DNA from: Sabethes cyaneus | Lineage: Eukaryota > Arthropoda > Insecta > Diptera > Culicidae | DNA: 64,000 bases | Direction of reading: 5' to 3' | NCBI RefSeq assembly: GCF_943734655.1 | Contig: NC_071354.1 | Span: 2,639,001-2,703,000 of the forward strand | In this document: piece after piece, positions 10,557 to 23,797 of the stretch | Layout of the letters: the number at the start of each line of letters is the position of its first letter | How positions within the stretch are numbered: position 1 is the stretch's first letter | The notes under the pieces: model-generated | The model's database searches: none | What the model was told of the DNA's origin: nothing | What the model saw: the letters and a program-made list of their open reading frames with translations, nothing else | Made by a program: the position numbers and the translations under genes

Positions 10557-12519
10557 ATGTGCAAGTGTGTCGCGGGAAGCGTTGTCTGCTGGTAAGTAGA
10601 ACGCTGCAAAATTATAGGTGTGTTCCAGTCGAATGTGGTGTTAGACTTTTATTAGAATCATCCGGATGAGATAAAAGACTATAGAAATGGCCGAAAACAG
10701 TCGATCATAATTGAACAGAAAAATGAAATTTAATTGCACTTCAAAAGTGATTGGACTTTGTTTATGAAAAAAAATGTTATTCTCAAAACATGAAGTAGCA
10801 AGAAAGTTTACATCCATTCTCGGATTACCGAATAAACAAACAAGCTTGTACTGAGCTACGATACACGATGCAAGATGTTTCATTTGATGCTTGATTCGAT
10901 ATAGACGCTTGCGTTTAATTGGCCGACGTTCTACACTGCCAGCCAAAAATGTGTCAATGACGCTTGAAATCCGTATCTGATTGCGACACGCAACCTTATC
11001 GTTGGTCAAACGTAATATATTCGTCCAGTGTCTCGTTATTGTTTTATACCAAAATATACGACATTACGGGCTAAACTAGGTCAATGCTAACTGGTCTTCT
11101 ATAAAATATGTTAGAATTCTAAAAAATATAAAAATAATCGAAATCGATTTTTTGCTTCTAAGTTCTAATGACGCCATATGAGTTTTATCAAACTCGAACA
11201 ATGGTTCCTTCTTGCTATCAGAAAACGTTAATCGCTGTAGGACCGATTCTAATTTACCCAGTACGGTGGAGTCGATTGTTGTTTAAAACCTCCACTCATA
11301 AATTAAGCAGTCGAATAATGCTATTCGCTACGGTAGAATTGTATTTGACAAATGGAAGTGGAAATAAAGCAAGAAGCGAAGCAATGATTTTTCAGCAAAA
11401 TCAAGTCCAATTTACTTGACCAAGCAATAATACTAAAATCGTACGTGACTAGTTAGTTTTCGTGGTTTTTATTTTATTTTACTTTATTGTTTTTTTTTTT
11501 GCTGAATGATTCATTCAGCAAGCAAACCCGTTTCGAACAATCTTGTTTTTTTTGGCAAATACATCACTACAGATGTTATCATCGGTCTGTACTGTAGTCA
11601 AAGGAAGGAAAAAATATTATACCACACCCTCGTACAGAAACATTAGCATCAGTCTGACTGGCGTCGAATGTCTCTCTTTATAGTTGAATCGATATTTGTT
11701 CTCCATGGGCATCATGCTTTCCAAGTCAGTAAACTATGACTCTGCGCAAAGTTTTCACAGCTCATATTTCTACATGCAATTTTCATTGACGATTATATTT
11801 CAAAACTGTTTCAATTAATTTATGGCTGAAGCATGTTTCTTTCGCAACTAAAGTGCTTTTTGTCAGGGTAAGCGGTAAGAAGAAAGTAATGAAACTTCTA
11901 CAATTTTCTTTGTCTCTTGGAAAGACTTTCGTTATAAAATATTATTGAATAGTTCAACCTCATTAACAAGTCAACAAAAAAACATGAGGGGTAAATCTAG
12001 AGTAAATCAATCCACATACCTTGATTACTAGACTAGATTACTAAATTTAAAAGCCTTTATTTTTAAAGAATTGTACATTGCCGAACATTGCTATATGACG
12101 AACAAGATGCAAAACCAAGACAAAAGAAGGTTGAAAATTATTTCTTAGAGTTTTTGTTCTGAAAGACAAAAAAAGAAATTAAATTTGTTCTTAGTATGAC
12201 TGAACTTGTATTTAAAAAAAAGTATATTTACATTAACAACATGGAACAAAATTGTTTGAACACCTGCGCCAAGACGAATTCGCATTTCGAAATACAACAA
12301 TACTGACAGTTCCAACTGTTTACACTTTTCAGCTGCTGCCAGTGCGCAATGAGCGTCTTCATCTCGTTGTTGTTCGTAGGCATTCTGTTGGCGGCGGCCA
12401 TTGCAGCCGGCATCTACTTTGGAGTGCTTAATGTGGATGACAAGGCTCCGGAACTGTCCGAGTTCGTGCACAAAACCGGCGACTCGATCAGGGACACTGT
12501 TAAGGACAAGCTCAACTAG
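10557..12519 (+). CDS. Small Cys-rich single-pass membrane protein A (73 aa), hypothetical
   Basis: I do not recognise the family. Exon 1 is 10,557-10,591 (donor G|gtaagt), exon 2 is 12,333-12,519 (acceptor acttttcag); the intron of 1,741 bases falls in phase 2 within a Cys codon. The N-terminus MCKCVAGSVVCCCCQC has seven Cys in 16 residues. A hydrophobic segment follows (about residues 18-44, rich in Leu/Ala/Ile/Gly), then a charged amphipathic tail containing NVDDKAPELSEF and KTGDSIRD, ending DKLN. No signal peptidase site is obvious, so a membrane-anchored protein with palmitoylated cytosolic Cys is plausible inference. The gene at 16,389 has the same architecture, the same intron position and phase, and the same tail motif; two independent copies with aligned splice sites make the call credible. 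Confidence 0.75.
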
Positions 12520-13481
12520 ACGGATAGAACGAACAACATCGTCGTCGTGCCACAGAGGAAATTTTGAATCTCTACCAACATATATAAGTGTATTCAGATC
12601 TGATTATACCTTTACATCACTATAATAAGCAAAGATGTCTTGCATTTACGCGTTTTTACTGCAGATAGAATTAATGTGTTTTAAGCTTGCAAATTCCAAA
12701 ATGAAGAAAAAATATTCCTCAATCAAACATCGCCCAACACAAAGTGCTTTAAAGTTTAATTCTATGTTGATATAGTACAACTGACCAATGATAAACGAAA
12801 TAAGATACCGAAGAAACGAAACTAAATGCAAACCACGATTAACAATAGCAGCTAAAGCACAAAAAACTGTCTTTATAGCATGTTTAAGCCAACAAAATTC
12901 CATTTTTAATTTAAATCATTCGTGTAAATATATACTAATTTATTTTGCTTGATAACAATATTATTTTGTTTCAGGTTGTTGATTTTATCACATGTCTTTT
13001 TCGCTTTTTATTGCCATTACTAAATTACAACCAGATGTTCTGAATTCAATCTTCCACGGAGGTGGTAGCATTGATAATATTCGACAGTGTAGTTTTGGGA
13101 AATTAATAAGTCATGATTGGTAATCAGCACTGTGCATAACTGATTCAAACCTGCCTGCAGGTTATCTATCGTAATTCACAATCTAATACACTGTATACTA
13201 TAGAGCAGCTGTGCCTTAAGGATGGATCGTGAGCTCAAGCCCGCACAACATATTCGCTCTTGATCTTGCCAAATTATATTTAATATAATTACTTCAAAGG
13301 AAAAACCTTTCATCTTAGAGGCAATAATTTTTAGCTTATATTTATTTCCCTCCGTTTTGTAAAAAAGAAGATTTCCTCTCAGTGTTCGAAAGCATTGTTT
13401 CCATATAAGTTTTAGAGCTTGTTTCCATATAAGTTTGATCAAGTGACTTTTAATGATGTACTTAAATACTTCTACCAGCAG
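12520..13481. other. Intergenic 3' of gene A
   Basis: AT-rich; probably includes the 3' UTR of gene A, but the poly(A) signal is unclear (AATAAG near 12,620 is a weak candidate). Small ORFs on both strands show no motifs. Confidence 0.35.
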
Positions 13482-13530
13482 TGAGCCGAGGTGGCTCTTG
13501 CCGTATCAAGAATTCCCCTGTACTCGGTCA
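13482..13530 (-). mobile_element. Short 3'-end fragment of an RTE-like LINE
   Basis: The phrase gtggctcttgccgtatcaag and its flanks match the opening of the longer minus-strand RTE 3' fragment at 42,826-43,051. Confidence 0.5.
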
Positions 13531-16388
13531 TTTGATGATGTGTTAAAATTATAATCAAATTACAAGATAACCCTTACTAACACACCAGAATTCCTGCTTG
13601 TAGAATCCTGAGGATTCTTATTACATTGAGGAGGCGATTCCCTTACCCAGTTAATCCTCGATAGAATTCCTTCAGAACATTCCAGTGCGAGGAATCCCTG
13701 TAGACTCTGTGTGAATCTCTTTGATTCGTCCGCGAACACAATTTGAGACAAGAAGTTGTTGATATATTCTTTTCATTAGCGTAATTAGCGCACATTTCTA
13801 GAAGGAAATTTTTCGACCTTTTTATTTCGTCAACAGAGTAAAATTAAATTAAATGCAAACGAATACATGCAATCTTACTAAAGGGCAAGCAATCGGCTTG
13901 CACCAAAAATTATTTTCGAATTTTTGTCAAGAATAACAAGTTAACTGCGGTTCTTTTTCTAAGGGGGATTAGATTTATGCTTGCGGGCCAACGCTTTAGG
14001 TACTAAAATATTCCGCAGCAACTTGGATTTTTTTCTCATACATTTTGTCTATAAAAAATATGAACAAACGTTTCATAAAACTTATATAAATATAAGTTTC
14101 AACAGACATTGTTAACAAAATAGCAACGGCCTAAATTCTTGATATTATTTTGCATTCTCTGAATACAGTTTTAAGTAAACTGATTTTCTGTGTTAAACTA
14201 ATCAACATCGCGACTGTAGCAATTAGGGTTGAGTTTTAAAGCAAGGCAAACAAGTTGCTGTACGCAAATGATAGTCAATTTTATTCAAACTAACGTACCA
14301 TTTCAAAGTTTTAGAAAATGACATTAGGCAGTTTGATGGAAATTCAAATCTTCAGACTAACAAACGACAAAGACAACGTCTTCATCTCTAAGTATATATC
14401 TTGTTTGAGGAAGTAAAAGCCACGGTATGGTGTATATTTTTATGAAATAAATCCAATATTAGCGATGAATACACACAACGCGTCGGTAACTAAATTACTA
14501 ACTTGGCACCATTCTATTTCACTGAAAAATTCTTTATACCTATTCTAATTTAATAAGTTCGAAAACAGGGCTCAAAGTTCTCGGGCGATTTGCGCACATC
14601 CATCGATGGGTATGAGCCGTATGAGCAGTCCGTAAACTGTGTACTGTATTCTTTCATGTATTCTTTCTCAATCAAACGTCAATCAGTTATCAAAATATTG
14701 ATATGAAACCGAATTATATATTCTAATACCTTGCCTCATAGCTAGATTATACAACCTTACTATTTATATATATAAACAAATAGGTAAACACCTGTAAACC
14801 GTAAATCCTATTATTGTAAAGGAAATAATGATGAAAATTTATACTTCTGCGCAGATTTGTTTTGTTTCCTAACAAGTTCTAAGTGCCAACTTCCAATTAG
14901 CAAACTTAACTTTTTTCTATCCGAGACGTGTTGTTAATTAATGTAATTCAATGCTATTCATATGCATAAAGTAATTATTGACATGGGTATCATTGATATA
15001 GTCAAGTTTTCACCAATCTATCTGCGTATCAAAAATTGTATTTGCCAGACATTTATTGTCAAATATCTCGTCATCAGGATCAAGGGAATGACAAAGAATT
15101 GTTTTGTAGTTCACCCAGCTCGATCTTCTTAGTATAAAACAGAACATTCAATTAACTTCCCAGTACATTCCCAATGACGCTACACGAGAAAGGCAAAGAC
15201 GGTGTTTAAATTCCGACGACATACGGCCTGTGTGCGTAGGGGTAGCCGGGGTACGCTCGTACACACCAGCTAAAAAATCTGGCTACATATATGCGCAGCA
15301 AGCGAAATTATTTTTGCACATCTTAAGTTAAGTCCTTTTTTAAAAATTGTTCCTTTTCAGTTCAGGCCTGCGATAAATCAGATGATTCGCAAAAGATAAA
15401 ACACAAACACAAGATATTTAATACAAACAAAAAAATTAAAAAATGAACATAATGAAAAGATTTAGCATGATTGAAATTTGGTTATATTTTGGCAACAAAA
15501 AAGTTCCAATTTTGCAACAATAGGGTCCATTTTCTTCAACTGCTGAGATGTTTGAAAAAAGAAAGGTTCGATACAACGCATGATTCTAACAAATTTACGA
15601 TAAGCGATCTTACTCTGCTGAACGATTTTACCTTGTCTACCCCTAGTGACTATGGCAAACTTGATTCCATTCATAATCCAACCTGACTGACGATCACCAA
15701 CACGATCATACCGCGGAGGTGGCACCGATCGATCGCGCTTACACACTGTTCATACTGGAGACGGAAGTATTGTGATCGTAATTATGAAGCTTCAATAAGA
15801 TCATAATCTAACTGATCCTACAATTAAATTATTCTGAAGAGAGAAAAATAAAATAGGATCTGTGCTGTGTATGATTTGACCAAATCAAATTCTGCATAGC
15901 TTTTTATGAATCGATCTTAGTCACGTTGAATCTAACCGATAGCCTCCTCCGTATATGCCGATTGCATTCTCCGTACCTGTCTATCTATACCTGGATGGTC
16001 ATTCACAGCAGTTACGCTTAGGCTCAAACCGCCTCGGAGTATTGAATGTGTGGTTGTGTCTAAATTTATACATAAATTGAAAAGGAAATCGAACAAGAAA
16101 ACGAAATCAGTCTGTACTTCGTCGCCAATTTGTGCGGACGATTCGTCGATGGGTTTCCTGGTCAAGTCTTACACTTGTTTATTAAATTACGTTTAGTTAG
16201 TGAGTAATCAAAAGAGTGACAGCAAGCTCCCTAACACCAATCGACTGTTTGACTTGTTGTTCTGTGCTCAAGAACGAAACGTGAAAAATCAAACCACGAG
16301 CTTATTCGCTGATTAAAACTTTCTCGTGTCATCACACTACACTATCGAATCACTTCCGTGAACGCCAGTGAAATCTACTGCTTTCAAG
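13531..16388. other. Intergenic between small membrane genes A and B
   Basis: AT-rich with no recognised gene. The minus ORF at 15,462-15,746 (94 codons) is basic with scattered Cys and has no domain I can name. The stretch 16,180-16,388 is the probable promoter and 5' UTR of gene B. Confidence 0.35.
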
Positions 16389-16754
16389 ATGTGTATGAAC
16401 TGTGGCACCATAGTCGTATGGTAATTATAATCATTTGTATTTTCTGTCCCACAACTAACACTATTCTACGCTATTCTCCACGGCGGAGTCGCAGCAAAAG
16501 GGAAAACAACTGACCGTAGGATTAGCAAGTGGCTTCCACAGCTTGTTCGTAATTTTTTTTCTCACATTTTAATTTGATTCCCCGATTTGATCTCCATCAG
16601 CTGCATACTTTTCGCTATTGCGATCGCCGTCGCCATATACTACGGTGTTTTCAACGTCGATAAATCAGCGCCCGAGGTGGGAGAATTCATCAAAAAAACC
16701 GGTGACCAGATCAAGTACGGTATCAAAGATGGGATAAAGAAGCTGGACGATTAG
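16389..16754 (+). CDS. Small Cys-rich single-pass membrane protein B (61 aa), hypothetical
   Basis: Paralogue of the gene at 10,557-12,519. Exon 1 is 16,389-16,420 (donor TG|gtaatt), exon 2 is 16,601-16,754 (acceptor ctccatcag). The 180-base intron sits in phase 2 in a Cys codon, exactly as in gene A. The N-terminus is MCMNCGTIVVCC; the membrane segment is about residues 8-28; the tail has NVDKSAPEVGEF and KKTGDQIK and ends KKLDD. Shared with gene A: the Y-x-G-V-x-N-V-D run at the membrane exit, A-P-E-x-x-E-F, K-T-G-D-x-I and a K-D pair. The tail is predicted amphipathic (inference). Function unknown; a small regulator of a membrane complex is one possibility but nothing in the sequence proves it. 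Confidence 0.78.
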
Positions 16755-17479
16755 CGAAGAGAGCGAATGTATTACAAACGATAACAATACATTACAGGAA
16801 CAGGTAAGAAATAACCGAAAATAATTTTAAAATACTACCTGAACGCTAGGCTGTCTTTTAAGAATGTATCAAGCGGTAGATAGCAAAAATTTTAAGGAAT
16901 TGGAATTTAAAATTTGAAGATTGTTTTTGGCAAATTCCTAAATTCCTAAGATAATTTCTGTAGTACTAGTTACTGCTGAGTTATATTCTGAAAAATTAAA
17001 ACAGAATTTAATAATTCAAATCATGTTTTCAAAAGTGATAATCTATTGCAGGTGCCGATTCAAAACAGCAACTTACGGCTGAGATATTTAATTAATATTA
17101 TTTACTGTGGATCAGCGAAGCATGACGTTTAAAATCTCGAGTATACATGATCTGATGTTAGCAACGTACATAATTTATTCAATTTTAACAAAAAGATTAT
17201 GAGAATAAATATTATATAATAAATTTACACCGTTTTTTTAGTTAGAGCCTTGAAATCTGCTACTAGATTTTTCTACAAATTATTATATTTATATATTTAT
17301 ACATTTATATTTATTAACTTTCTTCATCTGACCTTATGTCTAAGTGAAGGTTTGAACGGGAACTTATTACATAGAAATATAAACCAAACACAGAAAACAT
17401 TAAATTCGCATCACATTAAACTTGTCTTAATCCTATTTTTAAAAGTATTCGTCGAAATCGTAAAAGCAAATTGGCCATA
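16755..17479. other. Intergenic 3' of gene B
   Basis: Very AT-rich. AATAAA-like motifs near 17,205-17,220 could end the transcript of gene B. No coding feature. Confidence 0.35.
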
Positions 17480-19020
17480 AACGTCATTAAACACACTGCA
17501 CATCGCCTGATCGCCAATGACAAGAAGGCCGAATAAATTCTCGGGATCTGAGCGGACAAGGCATAATGTTAAGGTTAATGCAGGACAGAAGTTCAGGAAC
17601 ATCGATTTCGCTCTTTAGGAGTTGAGCAACGAAGACAGCTCTTGATGCAAATCTCCTGCTACTCAGCGTTTCGATATTAAGTAACTTGCATCTGTCCTCA
17701 TATAGTGGAAGATTTCTGGGGTCCGACCGCGGAAGATGTCTCAGCGCGTATCTGACGAATCTACGTTGCACAGCCTCGATTCTGGCCGACCAAATATATG
17801 TAAACGGACACCACACCACAGAAGTCATGTCAAGAATCGATCGCACCAACGAAAAGTATAAAGCTCGCAAGCAATGTAGATCACGGAAATCGTCGGCTAT
17901 GCGCATTATGAAGCCTAAATTGCGACTTGCTTTAGAAACGATGTTAGAGTAGTGGTTTTAAAAGGTCATTCTAGAGTCCCGTTCGACCCCTAAATTTTTA
18001 ACAACACTGACACGTTCAAGGTGGGACCCTTCGATCTCGTAAGCGTACACGATTGGAGTCTTGCTTCGACTAAAGGTGATGACTGAGCATTTTGACACAC
18101 TGACGATAAGATTATTCAAGTGACACCAGCTTATAAACAGATTAATATAATCTTGCAGTTGTTTGCCGTCTTCAGCAGACCGCACAGTGAAGAACATTTT
18201 TAAATCATCGGCATACAACAGCTTGCAGCCAGGAGGTATCGCAAAGCAAACATCGTTAAAGAATATAAGGAATAGTAATGGTCCTAAGTTACTTCCCTGT
18301 GGAACTCCTGACCGATTACAAAAACTGTACGATTCAGTAGAGCCTAACTTTACAGAAGCTCCTAGATGATTCAGTTTTCGAAGCAGAATTTGGTGATCAA
18401 TACGATCAAATGCAGCTTTAAGATCCGTGTAAATGGTGGTATCAACTTGTGCAGCGTCTTCAACCTGACGAAGACAAAATGAACAGAACTGCAGAAGGTT
18501 CGTGTTGATTGAGAGTTTGGGGAAAAGCCATGTTATTCTATATCAATAGAGATGTACGATTTCACTTTGCTAAGCAGCAGCTTTCCCACAAGAATCTCCA
18601 ACAGTTTCGACCCGGCACATAAAGAGGTGATACCTCGGTAGTTTGCTATGTCACGTTTATCCCCTTTCTTGTAGATTGGAAAGACATAGGATCTTTTCCA
18701 ACACTCCGGGAACTTGTTCTGTTCTAATCACCACTGATGAAATTTCATCTGGACCCGCGGAAAAACATGTTTTCAATTTCGAAAGGCCAGTTTCAATATC
18801 AGCTACGGAAAACAGGAGAGGATGTTTTCAGGAACTTTGCGCATCGCAGTATCAATTTGAGAGGATGAGACTAAAGTCGAATTAGACACACTAGATAGGT
18901 GTCCAGCAAACATGTCGCAAGTGGTTTGGATATTGTCAGACGTTGAATTACCGAGAAACATGCTGGACGTACATGTCTTGGATAAACAATGGTACATATT
19001 CTTCTTTGCCATACGAGGAC
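17480..19020 (-). mobile_element. Decayed non-LTR retrotransposon (Jockey/CR1-type RT), 5'-truncated
   Basis: Minus-strand translation gives reverse transcriptase blocks in order: a linker at about 18,803-19,012; a KRDIANYRGI-type block near 18,600-18,660; GVPQGSNLGPLLF near 18,270-18,310; YADDLKMFF (catalytic YADD) near 18,200; and a C-terminal region at 17,487-17,906 (SLVRSILDMTSVVWCPF and RRFVRYALRHLP). Several stops and frameshifts interrupt it and the endonuclease domain is missing, so it is dead. The clade is my judgement from motif style. Confidence 0.85.
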
Positions 19021-19361
19021 TTTTATTTTGATTGCATCATCCAACCGATCTAATAACGCAGCGTCTACCCCTCCAGTAAATAATTAATACGTGAAATTCC
19101 GTGCGTGTTGCAAAATGTAGCGACCATTACCTAATATGAGCTTATTTTGCATAGATGTCGCTCCCTTTATTTAAAAAGATGAAAATTTGAAGTAGTGACT
19201 TGATAAAAACCTTTTCCACGCACTATATCAATCAATGCTCCAGAGAATTTCTGATCAATTGATATCTCTTTAAATTCCACTGAGTTATAAACATACTTCG
19301 TACTTCGTATTTTCGAAATTTTCTATGAGTTTTATCGACCTTCGTTTAGAGCTTCGGACCA

Positions 19362-21226
19362 ATGAAATGGGCCTAAGACTTATCGACTTTGCCGCCTCCA
19401 AGAACATGGCCGCACGTAGTACCTTTTTCTAGCACAGAATCCATCACAAGTACATCTGGAGGTCACCAAATCAGACAGAATCGCAGATCGACCACGTTTT
19501 GATCGACAGTTAGAAGTGCCAACATCGACGTCAGATCCTATCGAAGCGCTAACGTTGACTCGGACCACTACCTAGTGATGGATAAGAAGCGCCCAAGACT
19601 CTTCGTTGTGAACAACATTCGGTACCGACGCCAACCTCGGTTAGATCTCGCGCGGCTAAAGCAGCCAGACGTCGCCGCAAATTACGCACATTCACTCGAA
19701 GCTGCGCCGCCGGAAGAGGACGAGCTGGACAAAGCCCCTCTCGAGGACTGTTGGAACACTATCAAAACAGCCATCAGCAGTGTAGCGGAGAGCTCCATCG
19801 GGCCCGGAATCAGCGGAACGATTGGTTTGACGATGAATGTAGGAGGGTGATGGATGAGGAGAACGCTGCGCGGGCGGCCAAGATGCGCAGTGCCACACGT
19901 CTGAACGTGGAAAGACACAAACAGTAGATGATGCAGCGAAACCAAATCTTTCGAGAGAAAAAAAGCGTTACCTGGAAGAGCAGGAATATGCAGAGTTTGC
20001 AGAGTTGGAGCGGATGCATCATTCTCAGGAAACGCGAAAGTTATACCAGAAACTGAACGGATCCCGCAAAGGCTTTGTGCTGCGAGCCGAAATGTGTCGG
20101 GATAAGACTGGCAGTATTCTGACAGACGATCGTGAGGTGACCGATAGGTGGAAGCAGCACTTCGACGAACACCTGAATGGCGCCCAGGCGGTGAACCATG
20201 GCGGCGGGGAAAGCGATTCCGAAGGTGCAACAAACAGGGAAAAGGTGCTAGCCCCAACGATAGGCGAAGTTAAGGAGGCCATCATGCAGCTGAAGAACAA
20301 CAAATCAGCTGGAAAAGATGGCACCGGAACGGAGCTTATTAAAATGGGACCAGAAAAGCTGGCCGTTTGTATACACCGACTAATTGTTAGAATTTGGGAT
20401 ACGGAACAACTACCGGAGGAGTGGAAAGATGGGGTTATCTGCCCGATCTATAAAAAGGACGACAAGTTGGACTGTGAGAACTATCGAGCGATCACCGTTC
20501 TCAATGCCGCCTATAAAGTGCTGTCCCAAATCATTTTCCGCCGACTATCACCAATTGCGAACAGATTTGTGGGAGCTTATCAAGCCGGCTTCGTCGAAGG
20601 TCGGTCTACAACGGAACAAATATTTACACTGCGGCAAATCCTCCAAAAGGGCCGTGAATACAGAGTTTCCACGCATTATTTGTTCGTTGACTTCAAAGCC
20701 GCATATGATACCATTGACCGGAAAGAGCTATGGAAAATCATGGACGAGAACAGCTTCCCCAGGAGCTCATCAAACTGATTGGTTGGTACGGTTGGTACAC
20801 AGTGCTCAAGTTCATGGACAATGCTCGAGGAGGACCTGCGTGTGCTCGGAGTTTTCGAACGACGAGTGCTAAGAACGATCTTCGGCGGCGTACAGGAGAA
20901 CGGAGTATGTAGGCGGAGGACGAACCATGAACTCGCACAGCTCTATGGCGAACCCAGTATCCAGAAGGTGGCTAAAGCTGGACGGATACGATGGGCATGT
21001 TGCAAGAATGCCGGGCAACTATCCTGCAAAGATGGTGTTCGCCTCAAATCCGGTAGGAACAAGACGACCAGGAGCGCAGCGAGCAAGATGGTTAGACCAG
21101 GTGGAGCGAGATCTGGCGGAGAGTACTCGATGTCAGAGAAATTGGAGAGCGATAGCCCTCAACATGGAGAAACTTTGTTCAACAGGCTTTGTCTTAGGAC
21201 GGCAAGCCCCCTAAGCAAGTAAGTAA
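19362..21226 (+). mobile_element. Internally deleted RTE-like non-LTR retrotransposon
   Basis: Begins inside the endonuclease C-terminus (SQIDHVLIDS near 19,475-19,510). The open RT stretch 20,005-20,778 includes NNKSAGKDGTGTELIKMGPE, LPEEWKDGVICPIYKK and VDFKAAYDTIDRKELW. Just after 20,750 the palm region with the catalytic YxDD box is missing and the sequence jumps to the C-terminal part (LRVLGVFERRVLRTIFGG, IRWA), ending near an AAGTAAGTAAAG tail. This is a 5'-truncated, internally deleted copy unable to transpose by itself. Related fragments lie at 13,482, 41,340 and 42,826. Confidence 0.85.
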
Positions 21227-21731
21227 AGTGTTTAGAGATTTCTAGAAAAATGTACTCAAATTTTCATTACCTAATTCTTATTTGTTTTACGATGCACGGT
21301 TCAAAATTTATGAATTTTTCAAATAAGCAGTGTCCGAATCGAAATAATTCCCTTAAAAAATTTCTGGGAAATAGGAGACCTCAACTTTTCTAGTATTGTT
21401 TCCATACCTAAAGTCCATTAATTAATTTTATTAATTAATTTTGGCTGATTTTGTACGATAATGTTCAAAGATGCCCAAGTAACTCATTGTAGGTAATCAT
21501 TATCGTTGCATAATATTTGCTGCCTCCCCCATTAGATTGCAATACTATCAAGGTTAAAAGCTTAATTCCAAAACCAACACTTAAACGTCTGATACCTGTA
21601 GAGTGAAAACCACTTCAACCCATTGGAACTGAACTATTAGCGGCATCGTGTCGCCAGGTACTAATTTCCGTTTTCTTCCAAGCCGCGGTAGTCAGTAGCA
21701 ATAGTATCTTTACAAAGCCGCGAGAATCAAC

Positions 21732-23660
21732 ATGCTTTGGCGTTTGCTACTCCCAACATTCCTAACGGTCGTAACAGCCATCCGGCTAAGGTCGGAGCAA
21801 CAAACCAAGGATTGGTGGGAAAAGGCTGGCTTTTATCAAATATACCCGCGTTCCTTCAAGGACAGCGACCAGGATGGGATCGGCGATCTGAACGGAATCA
21901 CGGAGAAACTGTCCTATCTGAAGGATATTGGAATGCGTGGCTTCTGGTTGTCACCCATGTACAAAAGCCCGATGGCGGACTTTGGCTACGACATTTCCGA
22001 TTTCCGAGACATCCAGCCAGAGTACGGCACGATGGATGACTTTCGACGGCAGATTGCCGAAGCAAAGCGACTGGGATTGAAAGTGATATTGGACTTTGTT
22101 CCGAATCACTCGAGCGATGAACATGAGTGGTTTCTTAAGTCGGCAAAACGAGTATCAGGATACGAGGATTACTACGTTTGGCGTGATGGAAGACCCAACC
22201 CGGAGAACCCGAATAAACCCTTACCACCGAACAATTGGGTAGAAAAATCTGATCTGAAAATTGTGATTCAAAAAGGACCTTAACGATTGTGTTTTTCAGT
22301 TATCTGGATTCCGCGGAAGTGCGTGGCAGTGGAATGACGAGCGACAGCAGTTCTACTATCATCTGTTCACAGCTAAACAGCCCGATTTGAATTTTCGAAA
22401 TCCCAAGGTAGTGGAAGAGATGAAAAATGTGCTACTTTTTTGGCTAGATTTGGGCGTAGATGGCTTTCGAATTGATTCAGTAGGTTGCATGTTCGAGGTG
22501 CTGCCGGACCGGAATGGCAATTTTCCCGATGAACCGGTGAGTGGAACAACGCAAGATACGGAGGACTTCGCTTATCTTGAACATATCTATACCATTGATC
22601 GACCGGAGAATGTGGAAATGGTGTATGAGTGGAGAAAACTTCTGGAAAACTATCGCGAACGACATGGCGGCGATACACGAGTTTTAATGACAGAATCTTG
22701 GTCTAGTTTGGACATCATAAAACCATACTTCAGAGACATCAGGGGTAATGAGGGCGCTCAGATGCCATTCAATTTTCGATTGATCACTGAATTAAATGGA
22801 ACATCAACGGCCTATGATTTTAAGAATGTGATTGACTCTTGGATGGGCATCGTTGATGAGAAACACACAGCGAATTGGGTTCTAGGAAATCACGATCGCA
22901 GTCGTGTGGGTACTCGCCTAGGTGAACAACGTATCGATAGTATGGCGATGATTGAGCTCACATTGCCGGGTGTTAGCGTAACCTATCAGGGTGATGAGAT
23001 AGGGATGACGGATGTCGAAGTTTCGTGGGAACAAACAGTGGACCCTGCTGGTTGCAACGAAGGAAAGGAAAACTACGCAGCGAAATCGCGTGACCCGGTC
23101 AGGACGCCATTCCAGTGGGACGATAGTAATTTAGCAGGATTCACAAGTGGCACGGGTACGTGGCTTCCCGTGGGACCCAATTACCGTGAAATTAATGTAA
23201 AAGTAGAGAGCAGTGATCCAAAAAGTCATCTCAATATTTTTAAATCTCTGATGAAACTCAGAGAAAAAGACACATTTCTGTACGGAGATTGGCGCACAGT
23301 AGTGTTTAATGATTACGTTTTTGCGATTGTTCGCAATCTCGAAAGCTCTAATGCGTACATTACCATAGCAAATTTAGGAAGCTCAACACACATTATTAAT
23401 GGAAATCAGCTGATTAGAAATATTCCAAAAGTTCTGTTCTATGCAATAGTTGCAAGATCATCGATTCATAATATAGGGTAAACATCAATGGCTTTTCCAT
23501 AAATATTGCAATATTGATGTGTTTGTTTGAATATTTCAGAGATTCAGTGGACACACGCAACATCAAACTGGAAGCGTATGAGGCGTTCGTTTTGGAAGCT
23601 AAACGTTCGGAAGACCGGAGAATGAAAGCCGACATTTGCGATCGTTGGTTAAACTTTTAG
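21732..23660 (+). CDS. Alpha-glucosidase (maltase, GH13) 1
   Basis: Hydrolyses terminal alpha-1,4-glucosidic bonds of maltose or sucrose. Exons 21,732-22,238, 22,300-23,477 and 23,540-23,660 give 601 residues, the usual length for insect maltases. The N-terminus MLWRLLLPTFLTVVTA is a signal peptide. GFYQIYPRSFKDSD, DFVPNHSSDEHEW and KSPMADFGYDISD are GH13 signatures. The catalytic triad is intact: nucleophile in GFRIDS (about D228), acid/base in MTESW (about E301), stabiliser in LGNHD (about D368). Exon 1 ends PNNW|, an intron shared with gene 3; the NWV|LGNHD intron of genes 2-4 is absent. The C-terminus (ADICDRWLNF) is polar, so a secreted enzyme is likely. Poly(A) signal at 23,792. Confidence 0.95.
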
Positions 23661-23791
23661 ATAAAATATCATGCAGTAGATCAAATCGCTGTGAAAAGCA
23701 TAGCTTAACTGAACCTGGAAACTTTAAATTGATATAAAATATAGTGCGAAGACAAAAACTTGCTCATCTTTAATATACCTACTTATATTAT

Positions 23792-23797
23792 AATAAA
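23792..23797 (+). terminator. Poly(A) signal of alpha-glucosidase 1
   Basis: AATAAA 132 bases after the stop codon of the plus-strand maltase. Confidence 0.6.

Noticed and set aside
15462..15746. 94-codon minus-strand ORF
   Set aside because: No domain, no splice or promoter context, and the frame has an unusual mix of basic and Cys residues without repeats or homologues I can name.
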